Of a stretch of DNA of 64,000 nucleotides, positions 18,119 to 27,370 are shown in pieces. The DNA lies in the NCBI GenBank assembly GCA_013298625.1, contig JAAFIF010000030.1:1-64000 (forward strand). The letters are read 5' to 3'. Each line of letters begins with the position of its first letter. Positions within the stretch are counted from its first letter, which is position 1. This DNA is from Myxococcales bacterium (lineage in GTDB: Bacteria; Myxococcota_A; Polyangia; Polyangiales; Ga0077539). The notes beneath the pieces are model-generated. The model did not search any database and was not told where the DNA came from. It worked only from the letters and a program-made list of their open reading frames with translations. A program made the translations under genes and the position numbers.

Positions 18119-19237
18119 TTGGCGAAGAAAGCGACGGTTCTCGTGGTGGGGCGCGCGTCCGACTGCGACCTCGTGGTGGACCACCCGACGGTCAGCGGAC
18201 GGCACCTGCGCATGTCCTGGCAAGGTGATCGGATTCGAATCGAAGACCTCGCGAGCGCAAATGGGACCTTCGTCGACGACGAGCGGGTCTCGCAGGCGAC
18301 GGTGCGGCCCGGGGACAACGTGCTGCTCGGCCAGGTGGCGTTTCCCTGGGGAGATCCTGCGCTCAAGCCGTTTTTGCGGCTCGCGGCGAAGGGCACGATG
18401 GTCGCGCCTCCGACGCTCGCGGGTAACATGGCCCGCTCGACGCTGCGCATCGTCGGCGTGCTGATCGCGATGGCTGCCGCGCTGATCGGCGGCCTCTGGA
18501 TGACCGATCCAGGCCGCAATTTTCTCAACTACCTCAAGCTGCAGCAGCAGGCGGCGACCGCGAGCACCGACGAAGAAGCGTTTGTTCGCACGACGATGGT
18601 CCCGCAGCTGCGGCGGGCGCTCGACCCGACGGAGCCGACCGTGCGCAACACGGCCGTGCAGCTCGCGGCGCGCAACGAAGGGACGTTTCGCGTCGAGCAA
18701 GTGGCGGCGATCTGGTCGCACGTGCGCGAGCGATGGCGGTACGTCAACGACCCGCGCGGACGCGAGTACGTGGCGACGCCGCGCGAGTCGATTCAGAACC
18801 AGTACGCGGGCGACTGCGACGACTTCGCGGTGACCTTGGCGGCGATGGTGCGCGCGATCGGCGGCGACGCGCGGGTGGTCTTCATGGAGGGCGCGCGCGG
18901 CGGACACGCGTACGCCGAGGCGTGCGTGCAAGAGCAACCCGCGGCGGTCGCGACGAAGATCGCGCAGTTCTACGGGCGAAATTGGGCGCGATATGCGTCG
19001 AACCGTCAGCACATCGCGTACCGCAGCTCTCCGTCCTGCCCGGTCTGGCTCAACCTCGACTGGAACGCGAACGTCCCCGGCGGCGACTACGAGCCCGAGC
19101 GCTGGGCGGTCGCTGCCTACGCCGATGGCCGCACCGAAGTGCTCGCCGTCGCGCCCGGCGCAGAGCCCACCGCCAGCGCGCGCCGCGCCGCGACCGCGAC
19201 GGCCCCGCAGCGATTGCCGACCACGCGCCGGCGTTGA
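18119..19237 (+). CDS. FHA domain - transmembrane - transglutaminase-like protein
   Basis: 372 residues from TTG 18119. No ATG/GTG fits, and the FHA domain begins right away: VGRASDCDLVV, SGRHLRM and SANGTF are the GR, SxxH-like and NG motifs of a phosphothreonine-binding FHA domain at about 1-80. One membrane helix lies near residues 110-130 (IVGVLIAMAAALIGGLWM). The outer part has the transglutaminase/protease triad pattern: Cys233 in AGDCDDFAV, His263 in GGHAYAEAC and Asp314 in WLNLDW. So a cytoplasmic phospho-sensor is joined through the membrane to a periplasmic Cys-His-Asp domain. This could link Ser/Thr kinase signalling to envelope remodelling. The kinases in the window are possible but unproven partners. 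Confidence 0.8.
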   Translation: MAKKATVLVVGRASDCDLVVDHPTVSGRHLRMSWQGDRIRIEDLASANGTFVDDERVSQATVRPGDNVLLGQVAFPWGDPALKPFLRLAAKGTMVAPPTLAGNMARSTLRIVGVLIAMAAALIGGLWMTDPGRNFLNYLKLQQQAATASTDEEAFVRTTMVPQLRRALDPTEPTVRNTAVQLAARNEGTFRVEQVAAIWSHVRERWRYVNDPRGREYVATPRESIQNQYAGDCDDFAVTLAAMVRAIGGDARVVFMEGARGGHAYAEACVQEQPAAVATKIAQFYGRNWARYASNRQHIAYRSSPSCPVWLNLDWNANVPGGDYEPERWAVAAYADGRTEVLAVAPGAEPTASARRAATATAPQRLPTTRRR

Positions 19238-19240
19238 GCG

Positions 19241-21274
<2,034 letters not shown>

Positions 21275-21333
21275 GGAGGGCCGGGGAGGATACCCTCTCG
21301 GGCGCTGCCCGACAGGGCGTTGGAGGTTCAACG

Positions 21334-21681
21334 ATGAGCAAGCTCACACTCGATACGATCAAGGGACTCGCCCCAGACTCGAAGAGCATCGCGAACGCCA
21401 AGACCGTCGCCGATCCGCGCAAGTGGAGCTCGCTGGGCGTCGACGCCGACGGAGTTCTTTGGGGCGAATTCAATGGATCCGACCGCTATTCGCTGTACGC
21501 CTCGAGCAAGTCCCCAGCGACCATGACGGCTTGCTCGTGCCCCTCTCGCAAGCGTCCATGCAAGCACGTCCTCGGTCTCTTGATGCTGGCAGTCGGAGGC
21601 CACCCGATCGCGACCAAAGAGATGCCGGTGGCCGTGCGCGAAGCGGCAGACGAGGCCTACTACGAGTCGACCTTCGAGTAG
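21334..21681 (+). CDS. Small SWIM zinc-finger protein
   Basis: 115 residues from ATG 21334, with GGAGG at 21321-21325 as the ribosome-binding site. The core is the SWIM zinc motif CxCx6CxH: Cys67, Cys69, Cys76 and His78, in the order [12 protein letters not shown] followed by VLGLLML. The N-terminal half ([21 protein letters not shown]) is a beta-rich element often found ahead of SWIM fingers. SWIM domains bind DNA or proteins. This protein holds nothing else. It is followed by an unknown gene seven bases downstream, likely in one mRNA. The same finger type opens the Snf2 helicase at 32.7 kb, so there may be functional overlap. Confidence 0.8.
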   Translation: MSKLTLDTIKGLAPDSKSIANAKTVADPRKWSSLGVDADGVLWGEFNGSDRYSLYASSKSPATMTACSCPSRKRPCKHVLGLLMLAVGGHPIATKEMPVAVREAADEAYYESTFE

Positions 21682-21688
21682 CCCGCAG

Positions 21689-22612
21689 ATGGCGACCACG
21701 AAGATCGTTGCGCCCGAGAGCGTGCTCGTCGACGAGCTCGCGCTGACGGACCGAGAGCTCACCGCGCGCGTGTTCGAGCCAGACCGAAGCAGGCTGTCGG
21801 ACGCGCGCGAAGCGGTGGACGGCTGCGAAGATCCGGCCGAAGCGTGGGAGATGCTCGCCGCGCGAGGGTTTGTTCCGAGCGAGTGGCTGGGCGATGGCGA
21901 GCGCGTCTTCGCTGAAGACGAGCGGCCGCCTGCGCTGGACGAGCGCGGGTTCAACGACCAGCCGACGTACGCGGCGGTGCGTCGGTACCTCGAAGAGGGG
22001 CCGCGGCTGTGTGACGTTCCGCCGAGCGTGCTCGCGGCGTGCGCGCTCGCGTGTGACACGAGCGGCGTCAACACTGCGGAGCGCGTGGCGCGCGAAGCGG
22101 TTCGGCGCCTCGCAGCGTGGGGCGCCCCGCAGCCGACGCGGGTGTGTTGGCGCATCGTTGATGTCGACGACTGGGAGACGCAGCCCGGTGATTGGCGTCA
22201 CATGCCCGCGGCGATGGCCGTGGGCGCGGCGTTTATCCCGACGCCGACGCTCGAGAAGAACATCATGCGCGCGCGCTTCTACGACTTCGGAACGCCCCGC
22301 TGGCGCGCCGCTTTCACGTGGGAGTGCGCCGCGCTCTGGCGGGTGGTTTCGCTCGGCAACGCTGCGATCGCGACCGCGCGCTCCGAAGTCCTCGATCGAC
22401 TCGAGCAGGGCGGCTACCCGAGCATCCCACCCGAGCTCGCGAAGCAGCGCTTCAGCGCCGTGCCCAACCCCTTCGAGCCGCTGTTGTCGCTGTGGGCCTC
22501 GGGCTACGCGCTCGACGCGATCACGCCGTCGCTCATCGTGCTCGCGGCGCCGAGCGTCCCGTCGAAGCGCGCGCCGATCGCCGAGCCCAAGAAGCGCGGC
22601 AAGACGCGCTGA
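21689..22612 (+). CDS. Unknown protein paired with the SWIM-finger gene
   Basis: 307 residues, starting at ATG 21689 seven bases after the SWIM gene. It has a mixed alpha/beta look with acidic helical stretches (DAREAVDGCEDPAEAWEMLAAR) and a tryptophan-rich middle (FYDFGTPRWRAAFTWECAALW). No signal peptide, membrane helix or catalytic motif is seen. The C-terminus is Lys/Arg rich (KKRGKTR), which could touch nucleic acid. I do not recognise the family. Tight linkage to a zinc-finger protein suggests a shared role. Its stop lies six bases from that of the convergent papain-TerB gene. Confidence 0.6.
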   Translation: MATTKIVAPESVLVDELALTDRELTARVFEPDRSRLSDAREAVDGCEDPAEAWEMLAARGFVPSEWLGDGERVFAEDERPPALDERGFNDQPTYAAVRRYLEEGPRLCDVPPSVLAACALACDTSGVNTAERVAREAVRRLAAWGAPQPTRVCWRIVDVDDWETQPGDWRHMPAAMAVGAAFIPTPTLEKNIMRARFYDFGTPRWRAAFTWECAALWRVVSLGNAAIATARSEVLDRLEQGGYPSIPPELAKQRFSAVPNPFEPLLSLWASGYALDAITPSLIVLAAPSVPSKRAPIAEPKKRGKTR

Positions 22613-22618
22613 CCGCGG

Positions 22619-23878
22619 TCACTCTTCGATCTGCCACTCTTCGACGAGCTGCGCGAGCAGGTCCTCTTCGTCCTCGCCGAGCTCGTCGGAGCCAGCGATC
22701 TCTTGGGCCTTGCTGATGATGGTCGCGAGCATTCCTGCAGACAGATGCTCGCCGAAGATCTGCACGGTCTCGTTGAGCAGCTCTTCGTTCTCGACGTGGC
22801 GCGCGGCGAAGCGCAGCACTCGCTTGGGGTCGAGGTCCGAGCCCAGGCGCTCGAAGGTGTCTTGCAGCTGCGCGCCGAGCGTCTCGACCTCTTCGTCGCT
22901 GACCTCGCCGTCGGCGTTGGCCACCACGAGAAAGAGCTGCGCCAGTCTGCTCTCGAACGGAACCTCTCCGCACGCGTCGATGAACGCTTGAAACTCGTCC
23001 TCGGACATCGCCGAGAACTCGCTGTCGATCTCGGGCAAGACCGACTCGTCGTCGTCGGACCAGCCCGCGTTGGACTCGACCGCGTCGACCCTTCGGATGA
23101 TCCACGAGTCGCCGTTGTTGAACCGTTCGCTCAGCAAATAGTCGTACGGAATGTAGCAGTACCCCTCGTCGCCCCAGTCCGTCCCCCACGAGTTGCGGAC
23201 GATGAAGACCCGGTCTTGATCGGAGTAGCCGACGGCCAACATCGCGTGGCCTCCGTGCGATTCGCGCGAGGACTCGCGGGGCGAAGGCAGCGGTACCAGC
23301 CCGGGCTTTCGGTGCTTGTCGAACGAGCGAAACAGAGAGATCCCGAAGATGATCGGGTAGCCCTCGGCGAGCGCGGACTTCCACGCGTCGAGCTGCGTGG
23401 GGACCAGCGCCGTGTCCTCGATGAGAAACTGCGAGGCCTCTTGGTAGGCCTCGTCGTTGGGCTGCTCGTTGACGAGCTCTTCGTCGAAGGGCCAGGTCTC
23501 TTCCGAGCACGCGCCGTGCTCTTTCAAGCTCTCGATGAGCGAGCCGATGACCGAGCCTTCGTCTTCGTTCTCGCAGCCGTCGACGGCGCGGCCGTTGTAG
23601 TAGATAAAAAGGCGGCTTACGTCGTAAGCCTCTTCGCCGAGGTGGCGCTTGACCAGGTACTCGTAGGCGCCAGCGACGGCGTTGGCCGCGCACGAGTTGG
23701 TGCCCTCTTGGTTCTCGACCTCGGTGAGGTACTCGCGAAGGTCGACGCGGCGCGGGAGGCGCGTCTGCGCGCTGGCGGCGGCGCCGGTCCACATCTTCGT
23801 TCCAGGACGGGGGGCGGCGTAGCGGTAGCCAGAGACCTTGCGGCTCGATCCGTCGGCGCGGTTGATCAAAAAGCCCAT
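22619..23878 (-). CDS. Papain-like C1 protease fused to a TerB-like domain
   Basis: 419 residues. An N-terminal papain-type domain has Gln57 in ENQEGTNSC and Cys63 (oxyanion hole and nucleophile), His211 in HGGHAMLAVGY and Asn229 in RNSWG, so the full catalytic set is present. No signal peptide is seen, so it may act in the cytoplasm or be released by another route. A C-terminal segment of about 150 residues begins near residue 270 with a very acidic stretch, then ANADGEVSDEEVETL and ending EDEEDLLAQLVEEW. This is the pattern of TerB-like domains known from tellurite-stress and membrane-linked gene clusters. A fusion of the two is uncommon. Confidence 0.75.
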   Translation of the reverse strand: MGFLINRADGSSRKVSGYRYAAPRPGTKMWTGAAASAQTRLPRRVDLREYLTEVENQEGTNSCAANAVAGAYEYLVKRHLGEEAYDVSRLFIYYNGRAVDGCENEDEGSVIGSLIESLKEHGACSEETWPFDEELVNEQPNDEAYQEASQFLIEDTALVPTQLDAWKSALAEGYPIIFGISLFRSFDKHRKPGLVPLPSPRESSRESHGGHAMLAVGYSDQDRVFIVRNSWGTDWGDEGYCYIPYDYLLSERFNNGDSWIIRRVDAVESNAGWSDDDESVLPEIDSEFSAMSEDEFQAFIDACGEVPFESRLAQLFLVVANADGEVSDEEVETLGAQLQDTFERLGSDLDPKRVLRFAARHVENEELLNETVQIFGEHLSAGMLATIISKAQEIAGSDELGEDEEDLLAQLVEEWQIEE

Positions 23879-24005
23879 CGCGAGTGTGTCCTCCTGCGCG
23901 CGAACGAGCGCTGGCGTGCGCTCGATTTCGTGTGCGCACGAGAGGGTACCCGCGCCGCGCTCTGACAGTGAGCGCGAACCGTCGAAACCAGGACCGTGCG
24001 CAGCG

Positions 24006-24971
24006 TCAGTACGCCGCGGTCGGGTTCGCCTGAACGCTCACATTGACGTGCACTTGGATCGGCTGCGTGACGACCGGCTGCACCATCACCGGCTGCGGCG
24101 TGGGATAGATCACGGGCTGCGTGTACGCGTTGACCCGCACGGGCCGCAGGACCGGCTCGGGGTAGACGACCACGGGCTGCACGTACGGCTGCGGATACAC
24201 TACGGGCTGCACGTACGGCTGCGGATAGACCACAGGCTGCACGTACGGCTGCACCACGGGCTGCACCGGCGCGGGCTCGTCCCACCCGAGGTCGTGCGGC
24301 GCTTCGAACACGTGCGCGCCGAGCCGAGCGACGGCGATTTGCACAGACGCCTCGAAGTTGGCTTCGAGCTCGCCGAGCACCTGCGCGAGGTGCGATTGCA
24401 GACGACCGCGCTCGCTCTGCTGTGCCTGCCACTCGATGTTCGCCGGAAGTCCCTGCGGAATGCCCTCGTACGGCTCTTGGATCCGAATGATCTCTTCCCG
24501 CGTCAGCCCGCTCGAGAGCGACCAATCCACGAGCGGCCCCGTCGAGAGGTCCGCGAAGCGAACGAAATTGTTGCTCTGCGCGACACGGTCGACCAGCGGA
24601 CGGTGCCCCGAGAGCGACAGCAAATTCGCGACGGCGCAGAGCCTTCCGCTCGGATCGACGAAGATGTTCAGCCTGCCGGGCTGCACGCGATTGGTGGGAA
24701 ACATCCCCGCCTGCGAGTACGCCGCCAGCCTGGCGATCTGCGTCCTGCGCTGCCCGGCCAGGTAGTTGCGCCACGCCATCGCCGTCGTTTGCACGGGCCG
24801 CCACTGGCGCGGCGCGGCGCGGTAGCTCGGCTGCGCGACGATGTCGTCGACGCGAACCATCACCGGGGCGGCGGCGCCCTGAACAACCTGGGCATCCGCG
24901 TGGCGCGCAGCGATCGAGACAGTGATCGCGACGACGCCGACGAGGGCTCTGCGAACGGACCAACGCTTCAT
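24006..24971 (-). CDS. Exported protein with Tyr-Pro-Val-Gln repeat tail
   Basis: About 321 residues from ATG 24971. A signal peptide spans residues 1-27 (RALVGVVAITVSIAARHADA). The middle (about 40-205) has no recognised fold, but includes LNIFVDPSGRLCAVANLLSL and a helical, Glu-rich part. The C-terminal third is a low-complexity tract of YVQPVVYPQP repeats ending in VNVSVQ. Such a tail could be stretched across the envelope or bind carbohydrate or another repeat protein. The repeats are coded by near-identical 30-base units. Function unknown. Confidence 0.6.
   Translation of the reverse strand: MKRWSVRRALVGVVAITVSIAARHADAQVVQGAAAPVMVRVDDIVAQPSYRAAPRQWRPVQTTAMAWRNYLAGQRRTQIARLAAYSQAGMFPTNRVQPGRLNIFVDPSGRLCAVANLLSLSGHRPLVDRVAQSNNFVRFADLSTGPLVDWSLSSGLTREEIIRIQEPYEGIPQGLPANIEWQAQQSERGRLQSHLAQVLGELEANFEASVQIAVARLGAHVFEAPHDLGWDEPAPVQPVVQPYVQPVVYPQPYVQPVVYPQPYVQPVVVYPEPVLRPVRVNAYTQPVIYPTPQPVMVQPVVTQPIQVHVNVSVQANPTAAY
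24171..24254. repeat. 30-base tandem repeat coding YVQPVVYPQP
   Basis: Three nearly identical 30-base units (24171-24200, 24201-24230, and a shortened unit from 24231) contain the shared core GGCTGCACGTACGGCTGCGG. They code for the repeated YVQPVVYPQP tail of the exported protein on the minus strand. Copy number could vary between strains. Confidence 0.75.
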
Positions 24972-25121
24972 GGGTTTGGGACCTTTGGGCTCTCTCGAAG
25001 CGCCCGCGGGAGGTGCGGGGCTCTTCGCTGCGACGGGCCACGCAGCAGAAAGATCTTCGTGATCTTCGGCGCGTGCGAGGTCGAGAACGCCCAGCCCCCC
25101 TGAGCGCTTACACCGCAATCG

Positions 25122-25769
25122 TCACGAGACGCGGGCGGACCACGCGAGCAACACCGTGCTCGCGTAGTAGAGCGGCAATCCCCAGAGACGATTGACGAAC
25201 GCGGGCTTCACGAAGCGGTCGCGCGCCACCGAGAGGTCCGAGAGGTAGAAGAGCACGGCTCCGGCGGGGACGATCCACTGCGCGCCGTGGCCGAAGGCGC
25301 CGAACGCGATCGCGACCATCACCGAGATGGCCGTGCAATACGCGAGGACGGGCAGCTTCATGGGCTTCTCGACGTGCGGCAGCAGCCAGCGGATCACCGC
25401 CGCGCCGACCGCCGCGAGGACGAAGAGCGCGCTCGGCAGCCACCCGCGGGCGAGCCCGAGCGACGCAAACGCGACGGCGAGCGCGACGTGCCCGAGCAGA
25501 AAGCTCACGAGCCCGCCCAAGAACGCGGGCGTCGCGCGCGAGAGCAACAGGACGTCTCCGACCGCGCAGAACGCGAGCGCGCCCAGGACGACCTTGGCGT
25601 ACAGCGAGGCGCCCGCGCTCACGAACCACGCGATCGCCAGAAACGACGCGCTGGCCATGACCTTCGTGATCGCCGCGAGGGCCTTCTGTCCCTGGTGCTC
25701 GCTGGCGATGTGCAGCGCGACGAAGATCGCGCACAGCACGGTGGCTGCCCACGGGAGCATCGCGGTCAC
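25122..25769 (-). CDS. YhhN family integral membrane protein (lysoplasmalogenase-like)
   Basis: 215 residues. At least seven hydrophobic helices are seen, with family features: an early Lys-containing helix (AAITKVMASASFLAIAWFV), GDVLLL in a helix near residue 71, a GH-containing helix (FLLGHVALAVAF) and the final YLSDLSVAR-type motif (about 177-185). YhhN proteins include enzymes that cleave the vinyl-ether bond of lysoplasmalogens, and myxobacteria make plasmalogen-like ether lipids, so this role is plausible. The start GTG 25769 overlaps the stop of the upstream gene (GTGA); ATG 25760 is an alternative. Confidence 0.8.
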   Translation of the reverse strand: MTAMLPWAATVLCAIFVALHIASEHQGQKALAAITKVMASASFLAIAWFVSAGASLYAKVVLGALAFCAVGDVLLLSRATPAFLGGLVSFLLGHVALAVAFASLGLARGWLPSALFVLAAVGAAVIRWLLPHVEKPMKLPVLAYCTAISVMVAIAFGAFGHGAQWIVPAGAVLFYLSDLSVARDRFVKPAFVNRLWGLPLYYASTVLLAWSARVS

Positions 25770-26077
25770 GTCTTCACCGCCGGGCGCGCGGGCGCGTTCT
25801 CTTGGCGCTCGTGGTCGTGCTCGTGGTCGTGATCGTGATCGTGCGGATGGTCGTGGGCCTTGCCCGCGCGCTTGAGCTGAACCTCGACGTTTTCGCCCAG
25901 CGCTCCGAGCGGAACGCCGAGGATTTCTTCAGCCATCTCTTTGAGGTCCTGGCGATGCTCGTGGGGCATCTCGTCCTCGGGAACCTCGACGTCGAGCGTG
26001 AGCGTCGTGCGCCCCGTCTGTCGATCGAAGCGGTAGCGCATGGTGACTCGGCGCTCGTCGGATCGTGCTTGTTTCAT
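25766..26077 (-). CDS. Small His/Asp-tailed protein, weakly like DUF2997
   Basis: 103 residues. The body (about 12-75) reads like a short beta-alpha domain: RYRFDRQTGRTTLTLDVEVP followed by a helix. The C-terminus is a tract of His and Asp (DHPHDHDHDHEHDHE), which probably binds metal such as zinc or nickel. The body resembles, only loosely, the DUF2997 family that pairs with a Ycf35-like partner in cyanobacteria. Stop overlaps the start of the YhhN gene by four bases, and the upstream ORF ends 12 bases before, so the three genes likely form one operon. Confidence 0.5.
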   Translation of the reverse strand: MKQARSDERRVTMRYRFDRQTGRTTLTLDVEVPEDEMPHEHRQDLKEMAEEILGVPLGALGENVEVQLKRAGKAHDHPHDHDHDHEHDHERQENAPARPAVKT

Positions 26078-26089
26078 CGTCGGGACCTC

Positions 26090-26677
26090 TCAAGCTTTGA
26101 CGACCAGGGTCACTTCGTAGTTTCCGCCGGGGTCTCCCTGCTCTTTGACCCACTCGACCTGGCCGAGCTGCTTGGCGCGCTGCTCGAGCGCCTCGCGATA
26201 CACCTTGTTGAGGGCGGTCTGCAGCTGCTCGCGCAGGCTGGGCTCGGCGCCGAGCAGCTTCGCGACGGCGGCCCGCGTGAGCGCGTCTTCTTCGGCCTTC
26301 GTCGCGCGCTTGAGCTGGTCGCTCAGGCCCTCGTCGAGCTGCTTGTCGATCTCTTCGTCGCTGGTGTCCTTGTCGAACCCGCGGCGCTCGGAGACCGTCA
26401 CGGTCTTCTTCTCGACCGCGCGAAGGACCACTTTGGTCCCGTCGGGCTCGAGCTGCGCGACGACGCCGTCGATGTTCTTCGTGAGCGAGCCGTCCTCTCG
26501 CTTGCTCCATCCGTCCGCTTCGAGCACGCGACGCAGGATGTCCCGCATCTGGTCCTCTGGAAGCACTGGCAAGAGCTTCACGTCCACGTGGATCTCGTCC
26601 TGAGCGCTCACGTCTTGCGAGCGATCTTTGCTTCGGACGATTCGGCCGAGTCCCTCCCAGCCGAGTTCGAGGTTCAT
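26090..26677 (-). CDS. Uncharacterised protein upstream of the His-tailed protein, possibly Ycf35/DUF1257-like
   Basis: About 195 residues from ATG 26677. A beta strand (IHVDVKLLPVLPEDQMRDIL) leads to a Lys-rich region (VVLRAVEKKTVTVSERRG), a long charged helical stretch (about 100-165), and a C-terminal strand (GNYEVTLVVKA). There is no signal peptide or membrane helix. The order of strand, helix pair, 'LGQVEWVKEQ' and terminal strand resembles, at low confidence, the Ycf35-type fold. The DUF1257/DUF2997 pairing known in other phyla gives a testable parallel for this gene and its neighbour. Confidence 0.5.
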   Translation of the reverse strand: MNLELGWEGLGRIVRSKDRSQDVSAQDEIHVDVKLLPVLPEDQMRDILRRVLEADGWSKREDGSLTKNIDGVVAQLEPDGTKVVLRAVEKKTVTVSERRGFDKDTSDEEIDKQLDEGLSDQLKRATKAEEDALTRAAVAKLLGAEPSLREQLQTALNKVYREALEQRAKQLGQVEWVKEQGDPGGNYEVTLVVKA

Positions 26678-26690
26678 TCCGCAGGGCATC

Positions 26691-26713
26691 GGTGGTGCTC
26701 TAGCGCTACCACC
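26691..26713. promoter_or_regulatory. Inverted repeat GGTGGT-N11-ACCACC between divergent operons
   Basis: GGTGGT at 26691-26696 and ACCACC at 26708-26713 form a 6-base dyad around a central AGCGCT. It lies 14 bases upstream of the leftward gene and 76 bases upstream of recX, where an operator for either could sit. It was found by eye; no regulator is assigned. Confidence 0.35.
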
Positions 26714-26789
26714 TTTGCCGCTCGCTCGCACGGCGCGCGGGCTTCTGTGGCGTTCGCACACGCGATGCGCTACGCCGAGGCCGCTCGAG

Positions 26790-27305
26790 ATGGCCGACGA
26801 CGACGGGTACAGGCGCGTTTATTCGCGCGCGCTCTCGATGCTCGCCGCGCGCGCGCGGCTCGCCAAAGACCTGCGCAAGAAGCTGCTCGACAAGGGCGAA
26901 GAGGCTGCGATCATCGACAGGGTGATCGCGCGGCTCATCGAGCAGAAGTTTCTCGACGACCGCGCGTACGCCGCGGCCAAGGCGCGCTCGTCCGTGGCCA
27001 AGGGCCGCTCGTCGCGCCGCGCCGCGATGGAGCTCGCCCACAAAGGAATCGACCGCTCGACGGCCGCGGTCGTCGTCGCGGAGGCCCTCGATGAGCGCGG
27101 CGAAGACGAAAAGGCCCTGTGCGAGCGCGCCGCACGAAAGAAGCTCCGCTCGCTCTCGCGCGAAGAGCCCGCGGACCGTCGCCGAAAGCTCTGGGCGTTT
27201 CTCGCGCGACAGGGCTTTTCGGGAGACGCCGTCCGCAAGGCGCTCGCGGTCGTCCTCGACGCGCCAGCGCCCGACGACGAGACGACCGACGCGCTCGACG
27301 AGTAA
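26790..27305 (+). CDS. recX: RecX-family regulator of RecA
   Basis: 171 residues from ATG 26790. The family patterns are present: an N-terminal helix with YSRALSMLAARARLAKDLRKKLLDKG, the conserved FLDDRAYAAA (about residue 52) and RRAAMELAHKGI (about 75), and a C-terminal repeat of three-helix units (KLWAFLARQGFSGDAVRKAL). RecX binds RecA filaments and limits recombination. It is slightly longer than the E. coli protein because of an acidic tail. recA is not adjacent, which is common in myxobacteria. Confidence 0.85.
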   Translation: MADDDGYRRVYSRALSMLAARARLAKDLRKKLLDKGEEAAIIDRVIARLIEQKFLDDRAYAAAKARSSVAKGRSSRRAAMELAHKGIDRSTAAVVVAEALDERGEDEKALCERAARKKLRSLSREEPADRRRKLWAFLARQGFSGDAVRKALAVVLDAPAPDDETTDALDE

Positions 27306-27370
27306 TCCCCACTGCGGTCGCGCTGCGGGTTTGTGCGACGCCCCGTGAATCGTGTACGCACTCGGTCGTC

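Noticed and set aside
22610..22621. Palindrome TGACCGCGGTCA
   Set aside because: It consists of the two convergent stop codons and GC filler, so symmetry is expected by chance.
24171..24254. CRISPR-like short repeats
   Set aside because: Units are contiguous, without spacers, in frame and code a Tyr/Pro repeat.
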